Assembly (NCBI GenBank): GCA_902765975.1 | Contig: CACXBO010000032.1 | Coordinates: 1-5,745 of the forward strand | Direction of reading: 5' to 3' | DNA length: 5,745 nucleotides | From: Oscillospiraceae bacterium | Lineage (GTDB): Bacteria; Bacillota; Clostridia; Oscillospirales; Oscillospiraceae | Part shown: positions 1-5,091 of the stretch, in pieces | Layout: every line of letters starts with the position of its first letter | Numbering within the stretch: position 1 is the first letter of the stretch | Position numbers and translations under genes: made by a program | The notes under the pieces: model-generated | Seen by the model: only the letters and a program-made list of their open reading frames with translations | Databases searched by the model: none | What the model was told of the DNA's origin: nothing

Positions 1-1164
1 AAGGAAAACCTTATACCCGATTATCACAGGGCGCTTCTGAAGCATATCAGAGAGACAGAGCCTCAGCTCGAGGGCTATCTTATCGACACGGTCTATTTTG
101 GCGGAGGAACGCCGAGCTTCTACGGGGCGGAGAGGATAATCGAGATTTTCAACACCCTTAAGAAATACGGCAGAGTGCTCGTAGAGAGCGAGGTCACGAT
201 GGAGGCAAATCCCGACAGCGTAAGCTATCCCGACCTCGTTAAGCTCCGCAAGGCGGGCATAAACCGCCTCTCCGTCGGTGCGCAGTGCGCGGACGACGGG
301 ATACTGAAGAGCATCGGAAGGCTGCATAACTGGAAGCAGGTGGAGGACGCCGTACTGAACGCGAGGAAGGCCGGCTTTGTAAACGTGAGCCTCGACCTGA
401 TCTACGGGCTTCCGTCCCAGACCCGCGAGGGCTGGTCGGACACGCTGAAGAAGGCTATCGCCCTGAAGCCGGAACACTTTTCCTGCTACGGGCTGAAGAT
501 AGAGGAGGGCACGCCGCTCTATCCGTATAAGGATAGCCCGTTCATACCTGACGACGATACGCAGGCGGATATGTACCTCTTCACTGTCGACGCCCTCGAG
601 AGATACGGCTACAGGCAGTACGAGATATCTAATTTTGCAAGAAGAGGCTTCGCCTCGCGGCACAACCTCAAATACTGGCAGGACGAGGAATACCTCGGCT
701 TCGGAGCGGCTGCGCACTCATTCATCAACTCCCGCCGCTTCAGCTTCGTTTCGGATATCGAGGAATATACCGACGGGATAATGAACAACAAGACGGTCGT
801 GGACGCCGAGGAAAATCTATCCGATTTCGAGAGAGCGGGAGAATATCTTATGCTCGGACTTCGCACCTCACGCGGCATATCGGAGGAGGAGTATTATTCT
901 ATCTTCCCATGCAAATTCGATATGGCGCGCGAGCTGATGGAGTCCTACGTAAAGAACGGCTGGATGGTGAAGAACGAGGACCGCTGGAGCTTCACGCCGC
1001 AGGGCTTTCTCATCTCAAACACTCTCATCGGCGACATACTCGACGCGCAGACGCGGCAGAGAACTAATATCGTCGCGCCGTGGAAGGAGACCGAGGCGGA
1101 GAACTACCAGCTTACGATCTTCAAAAACTTTACCGACGAGGTGAAACTTTTTAACGGAATATAG
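1..1164 (+). CDS. hemW: HemW-like radical SAM protein (heme chaperone / coproporphyrinogen oxidase-like), 5' truncated by window edge
   Basis: The reading frame is open from base 1 to the TAG at 1162-1164 (387 codons), so the gene enters from the left and its start is not visible. Seen in order: DTVYFGGGTPS (about residues 30-40 of the fragment), the glycine-rich SAM-binding motif of the HemN/HemW family; TMEANPDS; GINRLSVGAQ; LDLIYGLPSQT; HFSCYGLKIEEGTPLY; YEISNFA; RHNLKYW followed by LGFGAAAHSF; then a C-terminal HemN_C-type domain beginning near DFERAGEYLMLGLRTSRGIS. These are family signatures. The CxxxCxxC iron-sulfur motif should lie roughly 25-30 residues upstream and is outside the window. 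Family knowledge: HemW is a cytosolic radical SAM protein that binds heme and delivers it to target proteins; HemN itself decarboxylates coproporphyrinogen III. HemW fits the general motif pattern better, but the two cannot be fully separated without the N-terminus. The usual QSF after SVG(V/A) reads QCA here. No strong terminator follows. Confidence 0.9.
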   Translation, partial: KENLIPDYHRALLKHIRETEPQLEGYLIDTVYFGGGTPSFYGAERIIEIFNTLKKYGRVLVESEVTMEANPDSVSYPDLVKLRKAGINRLSVGAQCADDGILKSIGRLHNWKQVEDAVLNARKAGFVNVSLDLIYGLPSQTREGWSDTLKKAIALKPEHFSCYGLKIEEGTPLYPYKDSPFIPDDDTQADMYLFTVDALERYGYRQYEISNFARRGFASRHNLKYWQDEEYLGFGAAAHSFINSRRFSFVSDIEEYTDGIMNNKTVVDAEENLSDFERAGEYLMLGLRTSRGISEEEYYSIFPCKFDMARELMESYVKNGWMVKNEDRWSFTPQGFLISNTLIGDILDAQTRQRTNIVAPWKETEAENYQLTIFKNFTDEVKLFNGI

Positions 1165-1315
1165 AGTCATATTATGTGAAGCGATTGGCGGTTTTTGACA
1201 ATTTTCTGATTATTAACATTTTTGTTGTTGCTTTTTCGAAAAAAAGCGTTAAACTAATACGGTATTGGAATTAAGAAATGAAAATGACCTTATGAAAAAG
1301 AGGAACGTGATATAA
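1165..1315 (+). promoter_or_regulatory. AT-rich intergenic region, likely promoter and leader of the vanW-type gene
   Basis: This gap is much more AT-rich than the flanking genes. It contains an exact TTGACA at 1195-1200, but at 17-bp spacing the matching -10 position (1218-1223, ATTTTT) is poor. A second weak candidate is TTGCTT at 1228-1233 with TAAACT at 1250-1255, 16 bp apart. GCTTTTT (1230-1236) and AAAAAGC (1241-1247) form a 7-bp AT-rich inverted repeat around CGAA; it has no following T-run, so it is not a convincing terminator for the upstream gene and could be an operator-like palindrome. A second short palindrome, AATAC-G-GTATT, lies at 1256-1266. No factor can be named. That a promoter lies here is an inference from base composition and the -35 box. 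Confidence 0.35.
1278..1315 (+). other. Two chained micro-ORFs (MKMTL and MKKRNVI) directly upstream of the VanW-protein start
   Basis: ATG at 1278 opens five codons ending at TGA 1293-1295. A second ATG at 1292 overlaps that stop (ATGA) and opens seven codons ending at TAA 1313-1315, whose last base touches the GTG start at 1316. The second micro-ORF is in the same frame as the downstream gene, and that gene's AGAGG (1299-1303) lies inside it. A weak GGAA at 1267-1270 precedes the first ATG; the second has no evident ribosome site. Stop-start contacts of this kind can couple translation, but ORFs this short arise easily by chance. Confidence 0.25.
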
Positions 1316-2986
1316 GTGGCAAAAGGAAAGAGAGCTAAAAAGAGAAAGAACGGCGGACTTGCCGCCGGACTAACGATAGGCGCCGCCGCTCTCGCGATAG
1401 GCGGAGTTATATTTTTAACTACAGGCGGCGGCAAGCCCGTAGTTATAGACCCAGTTGACCCGAACCCTGTGGTCGACCCCGTCGATCCAAATCCGGGAAA
1501 TCAGGGCAGCAAGAGCATATACACCGCGGACAAGGTCGTTACCGTCAAGGTAAACGAGTCCGCGAGCATCGTGGTCGATCCCTCCAAGTCCAGCATTGAG
1601 TCCGATTCCGACGTGGAGCATCTCATCAGCGCGGTAGCGGACAAGACAGACATACCCGTAGTAGACGACAGCTACAGGGTGGATGGAGACGTTCTCGTGC
1701 TCACCAAGGGCACCGAGGGCTTCAGTCTCGACAGAGACGGAGTTTTCGCCTATATCAAAAATGCGTTTTCCGGCACATCGACCGGCGCAATCAGCACCGA
1801 CGAGTTTTCCGTTGCCGTAAAGGGTATGACCCAGCCTGCTCCGCTCGACCTCAACGAGGTGTATGCCGCGGTACACACGGAAAAGGCAAACGCCTACTTC
1901 GACAGGGAGACGCAGGAGGTAGTGCCCTCCGTCGTCGGCGTTGATTTCGACGTTGAATATGCAAAGGAGCAGTTTTCTCCGGTAGCCGCCGGAGAGAGCG
2001 TTGAAATAAAGCTTGCTCTTGAGGAGCCGGAGATAAAGGAGGATAACTTCGAGGCGCTGGCTTATCCCGATCTCCTCTCATCCCGCACGACGAAGATGTC
2101 CACCTCCAAAGACGCGAGAGCGAACAACATTAAGCTTGCCGCGGAGGCGATAAACGGCACCGTGCTGAAGCCCGGCGACGTATTCTCCTTCAACGGAGTC
2201 GTCGGACAGAGAACGACGGCGAAGGGCTACGGAGAGGCTCCGGCCTATATATCCGGCGAGATAGTCGACACCGTCGGCGGAGGCATCTGCCAGGTCAGCT
2301 CCACCCTCTACTGGTGTACGCTGAAGGCTGAGCTCGAGGTCGTTACCCGCTATAACCACCGCTGGGCAGTCACCTATATCGAAAACGGATTCGACGCCAC
2401 GGTAAGCTGGCCGAATCTCGACTATAAGTTCAAGAACAATCAGGAGTATCCCATCCTCATAAAGGCGTGGGTCGAAAAGAACGAGCTCACCGTGGAGTTC
2501 CACGGAACGAAGACCAACGATCACAAGGTCATCCTCAAGCTTGAAAGGCTCGGCTATAATGAGTTTGAGACCAAGTACGTGGAGGACGAGACCCTCAAGC
2601 CCGGCGAGGAGAAGGTAAAGGACAAGGGCTCTGACGGACCCATCGTCCAGACCTATATGTACGTTTACGACTCCAACGACCAGCTTCTCTATAAGAAGGC
2701 GATAGCGAAATCCAGCTACAAGCCGCACGACAGAGTGATACTCGTCGGACCCGGCGCTGCCGAGCCCGAGCCCGAACCGGAGCCGACGCCCGAGCCCGAG
2801 CCCGAGCCTGAACCCGAGCCTGATCCCACGCCTGAGCCTGATCCTACGCCTGAGCCTGATCCTACGCCCGAGCCTGATCCTACGCCTGAGCCAGAACCCG
2901 AGCCTGAGCCCGAGCCCGAGCCGACGCCGGAACCCGAGCCTGAGCCTGAGCCGGAGCCGACGCCCGAGCCGGAGGAAACGGAATAA
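1316..2986 (+). CDS. Membrane-anchored VanW-domain (YoaR-like) protein with G5-like module and poly(X-Pro) tail
   Basis: This is a 556-residue envelope protein. A very basic N-terminus (residues 1-12) precedes a hydrophobic segment (about 15-36), giving a signal anchor with the rest outside. A short Pro/Asp linker (about 41-62) follows, then a region resembling the peptidoglycan-binding-4 and connecting domains of YoaR-like proteins (about 90-250). The VanW domain spans about 253-399, with its core GGGICQVSSTLYW at 321-333 (Cys325) and NHRW after it. A G5-like module covers about 416-476, including LKPGEEKVKDKGSDG and ending in RVILVG. Residues 483-552 are 35 consecutive X-Pro dipeptides, then EETE. 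VanW-domain proteins occur in some vancomycin-resistance clusters and in many Firmicutes outside them; their biochemical role is unsettled, and nothing here suggests a resistance cluster. GTG 1316 is chosen because TAA lies just before it and the anchor starts right after; AGAGG at 1299-1303 is 12 bases away, a weak fit. A cell-wall role is inferred. Confidence 0.88.
   Translation: MAKGKRAKKRKNGGLAAGLTIGAAALAIGGVIFLTTGGGKPVVIDPVDPNPVVDPVDPNPGNQGSKSIYTADKVVTVKVNESASIVVDPSKSSIESDSDVEHLISAVADKTDIPVVDDSYRVDGDVLVLTKGTEGFSLDRDGVFAYIKNAFSGTSTGAISTDEFSVAVKGMTQPAPLDLNEVYAAVHTEKANAYFDRETQEVVPSVVGVDFDVEYAKEQFSPVAAGESVEIKLALEEPEIKEDNFEALAYPDLLSSRTTKMSTSKDARANNIKLAAEAINGTVLKPGDVFSFNGVVGQRTTAKGYGEAPAYISGEIVDTVGGGICQVSSTLYWCTLKAELEVVTRYNHRWAVTYIENGFDATVSWPNLDYKFKNNQEYPILIKAWVEKNELTVEFHGTKTNDHKVILKLERLGYNEFETKYVEDETLKPGEEKVKDKGSDGPIVQTYMYVYDSNDQLLYKKAIAKSSYKPHDRVILVGPGAAEPEPEPEPTPEPEPEPEPEPDPTPEPDPTPEPDPTPEPDPTPEPEPEPEPEPEPTPEPEPEPEPEPTPEPEETE
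2762..2971 (+). repeat. Low-complexity tract encoding 35 consecutive X-Pro dipeptides
   Basis: Every second codon is proline (CCN). The alternating position is Glu (24 times), Thr (7) or Asp (4), with no exception across 70 residues (483-552 of the VanW protein). The product is strongly acidic and, like the EP/KP region of TonB, is expected to be an extended stiff rod. Synonymous variation (CCC, CCT, CCG, CCA; GAG, GAA) is mixed throughout, suggesting the tract is maintained as protein rather than being one very recent expansion. On the opposite strand it reads as Gly-Ser repeats, which makes spurious open frames. Confidence 0.9.
2822..2893 (+). repeat. Four tandem 18-bp repeats encoding DPTPEP
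   Basis: Units begin at 2822, 2840, 2858 and 2876, each encoding Asp-Pro-Thr-Pro-Glu-Pro (residues 503-526). They differ only at single synonymous third positions: unit 1 has CCC for the first Pro, unit 3 has CCC for the second, and unit 4 has CCA for the last. The near-identity contrasts with the more diverged EP codons on both sides, pointing to recent slippage or unequal exchange inside the tract. Copy-number change would keep the reading frame. Confidence 0.9.
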
Positions 2987-2996
2987 ACAGCCTGAT

Positions 2997-3026
2997 TACA
3001 GGGCGCCGACCGCGCCCTGTATTTTT
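2997..3026 (+). terminator. Rho-independent terminator downstream of the VanW-protein gene
   Basis: A 10-bp stem pairs 2997-3006 (TACAGGGCGC) with 3012-3021 (GCGCCCTGTA) around a 5-base loop, followed at once by TTTTT (3022-3026). It lies 10 bases after the TAA stop. The G+C-rich stem and T-run are the standard form. The next gene's ribosome site begins only about 20 bases later. Confidence 0.88.
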
Positions 3027-3045
3027 GAATATACACTTGAGAGGC

Positions 3046-3051
3046 GGAGGG
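3046..3051 (+). promoter_or_regulatory. Shine-Dalgarno site GGAGGG that favours a GTG start for the HAD gene
   Basis: GGAGGG ends 6 bases before GTG 3058, ideal spacing, but touches ATG 3052, leaving no spacer for that start. An upstream GAGAGG (3039-3044) could serve ATG 3052 with 7 bases of spacing, so the choice is not absolute. Both starts are in frame and differ by two codons. Confidence 0.6.
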
Positions 3052-3057
3052 ATGACC

Positions 3058-3882
3058 GTGAAAAGATATGCAGTATTCTTCGACCTTGACGGGACCTTTC
3101 TGACGACCGACAAGAGGGTCACGGACAGGAACAGACGAGCACTCGAGCTTGCCCACTCGAAGGGCGCATACGTCGTGCCGACCACGGGACGGATCTACGA
3201 GGGAATGCCGGAGGCTGTGCGTGAGCTCGGCTTCATAGAATACGCCATAACGGTGAACGGAGCCGAGGTGTATGACGTCAAGGAGAGAAAGGCGCTCAAG
3301 AGAGAGGAGATAACTGCGTCCCGCGCTATCGAGATATTCGATATAATGGAGCGTTTCGACTGCATATACGACTGCTACGCCCGCGGATGGGGATATATGC
3401 AGAGGAATCACTATGAGAAGGCGGACGAATACGTCATCGAGCAGAAGATGCGCCAGATGGTAAAGTCGGTCAGGACTCCGGTGGACGATATAAGAAAGCA
3501 CGTGGTCGAAAACTTCGAGTCCGTGCAGAAGATGCAGATGTTTTTCAAAAACCTCTATGAAAATGCGAAGGCTGCGGAATATCTGAGGAACGAGCTGAAA
3601 AGCGAGTGTGTGACAAGCTCCGTTCGGGGCAATCTTGAGATAAACTCAGAGCACGCGAACAAGGGAGAGGGACTTATCTTTCTCTGCTCCTACCTCGGCA
3701 TCCCTCTTGAGAGGTCGATAGCCTTCGGCGACGGCTCGAACGACCTGACGATGATAAAGGCGGCAGGACTCGGAGTATCCATGGGCAACGGGATAGCCGA
3801 GATAAAAGAGGCGGCAAACGAGATAACGGCGTCTAATAACGAGGACGGAGTCGCCCTCGTTCTGGAAAGAATATTCGGATGA
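3058..3882 (+). CDS. Cof-type HAD-superfamily (class IIB) phosphatase
   Basis: This 274-residue protein has all four HAD motifs. Motif I is FFDLDGT with nucleophile Asp9 and acid/base Asp11; motif II is PTTGR around Thr42-Thr43; the motif III lysine is Lys202 in NKGEG; motif IV is GDGSNDL with Asp225 and Asp229 for Mg2+ binding. The cap between motifs II and III (about residues 80-185) is the C2 type of the Cof/YidA-like group, and the length is normal for it. The reaction is Mg2+-dependent phosphate-ester hydrolysis in the cytosol, typically of sugar phosphates or phosphorylated cofactors; the substrate cannot be told from sequence. GTG 3058 gives the usual family N-terminus (MKRYAVFFDLDGT) and the best ribosome-site spacing; ATG 3052 would add two residues. 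The next gene follows after 13 bases, so the two are probably cotranscribed. No promoter is evident between the terminator just upstream and this gene. Confidence 0.9.
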   Translation: MKRYAVFFDLDGTFLTTDKRVTDRNRRALELAHSKGAYVVPTTGRIYEGMPEAVRELGFIEYAITVNGAEVYDVKERKALKREEITASRAIEIFDIMERFDCIYDCYARGWGYMQRNHYEKADEYVIEQKMRQMVKSVRTPVDDIRKHVVENFESVQKMQMFFKNLYENAKAAEYLRNELKSECVTSSVRGNLEINSEHANKGEGLIFLCSYLGIPLERSIAFGDGSNDLTMIKAAGLGVSMGNGIAEIKEAANEITASNNEDGVALVLERIFG

Positions 3883-3887
3883 AGGAG
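3882..3887 (+). promoter_or_regulatory. Shine-Dalgarno site AAGGAG of the lipoprotein gene
   Basis: AAGGAG overlaps the last base of the HAD stop codon (TGA 3880-3882) and lies 8 bases before ATG 3896. The site starting within the preceding stop codon suggests the two genes are translated from one transcript. Confidence 0.75.
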
Positions 3888-3895
3888 AAAAAGAA

Positions 3896-4999
3896 ATGAA
3901 AAAGCTTATCGCTCTTGTTCTTGCGGCAATAATGCTTCTCCTCTGCGGCTGTGCGGAGAAAAAGACGGAGATAGAGCCGACGGACGGCAAGGTAAACGAA
4001 CAGACCGATCCTGAGCCCGCTCCGGAGCCCGCGCCCGACGGCGGAGAGGAAGGCGGGGAAGAGTCCGCGGAAGAGAAGACCTTTGACTTTGGCAAGGGAC
4101 TCACTGAGGACGGCTACTTTGAGGGCATAGACGCCCTCTCTCTCGTCACGCTTCCGGACTTTGAAGCTCTTGAGATACCCGAGAACTGCTATGTGGCGGA
4201 CGCTGCTGAGGTCCAGTACCAGATAACATATTCGGTGCTGAGCCAATACGGTGACGAGGACACGGAGAAGGTCGTGGAGGACGGCGACACGGTCAATATC
4301 GACTACGTCGGCAGCATAGACGGAGTGCCCTTCGCCGGCGGCAGCACGGACGGAGCGGGAACGGAGGTAACGATAGGCGTAACGAACTATATCGACGGTT
4401 TCCTGCCTCAGCTCATAGGCCACAAGCCGGGCGACAATTTCGATATCGACGTGACCTTCCCTGAGGATTACGGATCGGTTGAGCTTGCGGGCAAGCCTGC
4501 AGTGTTCAACATCACGATAAACTACGTAAAGCTCCCAGCGACCGAGCTTACCGACGAGATGGCGGCAGATTTCGGCTTTGACACAGCAGAGAGCCTCATA
4601 AGAGACGTGGAGGAATGGGTAATAAGCCAGTCGCGCAGCCAGTATTTCTCCGAGCTTGTCCTCTCCGCCGAGTATAAAGAGGTGCCTGCAAGCCTTATCG
4701 AGCTTATGAAGGACAATGTGGTCATGCAGTATGAGCTCAACTATGACTACGATCTCTCCGAGGAGAGAGACGAGTATATAGAATACTACGAGTCCAACGT
4801 TGCGACAATGGAGGATATGGCGAAGGAGGCGCTGTTTGCTCTCGCCATAGCGCAGAGAGAGGGCGTCGTCCTCACGACCGAGGATATCGAGAACTACGGA
4901 ATGTCTGGCTACACCGAGGCATACGGCGAGCCCTTCGTGAAGAATCAGATACTCATCTACAGAACGGCTTCCGACTTAATCTTCGGCGTTTCGGAATGA
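3896..4999 (+). CDS. Lipoprotein with trigger-factor-like FKBP peptidyl-prolyl isomerase and C-terminal chaperone domains
   Basis: The 367-residue product starts with a lipoprotein signal peptide: MKK, a hydrophobic core (4-16) and the lipobox L-C-G-C with acylated Cys19. An acidic, Pro/Gly-rich linker follows (about 20-66). Residues 67-125 resemble the segment that precedes the FKBP domain in trigger factor. The FKBP domain spans about 126-212, with the binding-pocket aromatics in IDYVG (Tyr137), PFAGG (Phe146), IDGF (166-169) and VF (Phe204), plus the trigger-factor-like FPEDY and LAGKPAVF. Residues about 213-367 (from ELTDEMAADFGF) match the start of the trigger-factor C-terminal region but are shorter than usual. 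The ribosome-binding N-domain is absent. Family knowledge: trigger factor is a cytosolic ribosome-bound folding factor with prolyl isomerase activity. Inference: here the folding module is tethered outside the membrane and helps fold exported proteins, in the manner of PrsA. Upstream is the HAD gene; downstream is a strong terminator. Confidence 0.88.
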   Translation: MKKLIALVLAAIMLLLCGCAEKKTEIEPTDGKVNEQTDPEPAPEPAPDGGEEGGEESAEEKTFDFGKGLTEDGYFEGIDALSLVTLPDFEALEIPENCYVADAAEVQYQITYSVLSQYGDEDTEKVVEDGDTVNIDYVGSIDGVPFAGGSTDGAGTEVTIGVTNYIDGFLPQLIGHKPGDNFDIDVTFPEDYGSVELAGKPAVFNITINYVKLPATELTDEMAADFGFDTAESLIRDVEEWVISQSRSQYFSELVLSAEYKEVPASLIELMKDNVVMQYELNYDYDLSEERDEYIEYYESNVATMEDMAKEALFALAIAQREGVVLTTEDIENYGMSGYTEAYGEPFVKNQILIYRTASDLIFGVSE

Positions 5000-5091
5000 T
5001 CGACAGAGAGCGCATAAACGCATAGCAATATAACAAAAGGGCAAGGCGAAAAGCCTTGCCCTTTTTGATTATCCTATTATTCTCTGTCGAT
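4999..5091. repeat. 11-bp perfect inverted repeat flanking the convergent terminator
   Basis: ATCGACAGAGA at 4999-5009 is exactly complementary to TCTCTGTCGAT at 5081-5091, with 71 bases between. The left arm begins at the last base of the lipoprotein stop codon; the right arm lies in the last codons of the minus-strand pnp gene, where it encodes IDRE. The arms enclose the bidirectional terminator. The match is certain; whether it has a function is not. Confidence 0.6.
5035..5066. terminator. Bidirectional rho-independent terminator between convergent genes
   Basis: A 13-bp perfect stem pairs AAAAGGGCAAGGC (5035-5047) with GCCTTGCCCTTTT (5053-5065) around a 5-base loop (GAAAA). Reading rightward the stem is followed by a TTTTT run (5062-5066), ending the lipoprotein transcript 36 bases after its stop codon. 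Reading leftward the A-run becomes TTTT, ending the pnp transcript about 11 bases after its stop. The symmetry and the convergent gene order fit a shared terminator. Confidence 0.92.

Noticed and set aside
175..177. GTG as the start of the hemW-like gene
   Set aside because: The frame is open to base 1 and the family motif GGGTPS is encoded upstream at about 100-117, so this is an internal codon.
1230..1247. Hairpin GCTTTTT/AAAAAGC as terminator of the hemW-like gene
   Set aside because: The stem is almost all A-T and no T-run follows it, so it would terminate poorly.
1415..2728. Several minus-strand open frames across the VanW gene
   Set aside because: They lie opposite a protein with clear domain motifs, have no ribosome sites, and no recognisable domains. 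They reflect G+C-rich coding sequence.
2822..2893. Tandem repeats as a possible CRISPR-like array or regulatory iterons
   Set aside because: The units are directly adjacent with no spacers, are a multiple of three, and encode a regular in-frame peptide.
1316..2986. VanW domain as sign of a vancomycin-resistance cluster
   Set aside because: No vanA/B ligase, VanH, VanX, VanY or VanRS-type gene is nearby; the G5-like and YoaR-like layout is that of ordinary Firmicutes envelope proteins.
3025..3027. TTG as the start of the HAD gene
   Set aside because: It lies in the T-run of the terminator, has no ribosome site, and would add residues not expected before the FFDLDGT motif.
2716..3501. Long minus-strand open frame rich in Gly-Ser repeats, and a second one at 2880-3185
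   Set aside because: These are the antisense reading of the GAG-CCN tract; they cross the terminator and overlap two well-supported plus-strand genes.
3646..4423. Minus-strand open frames opposite the HAD and lipoprotein genes
   Set aside because: They are antisense shadows; the plus strand has HAD motif IV, the lipobox and the FKBP domain at these positions.
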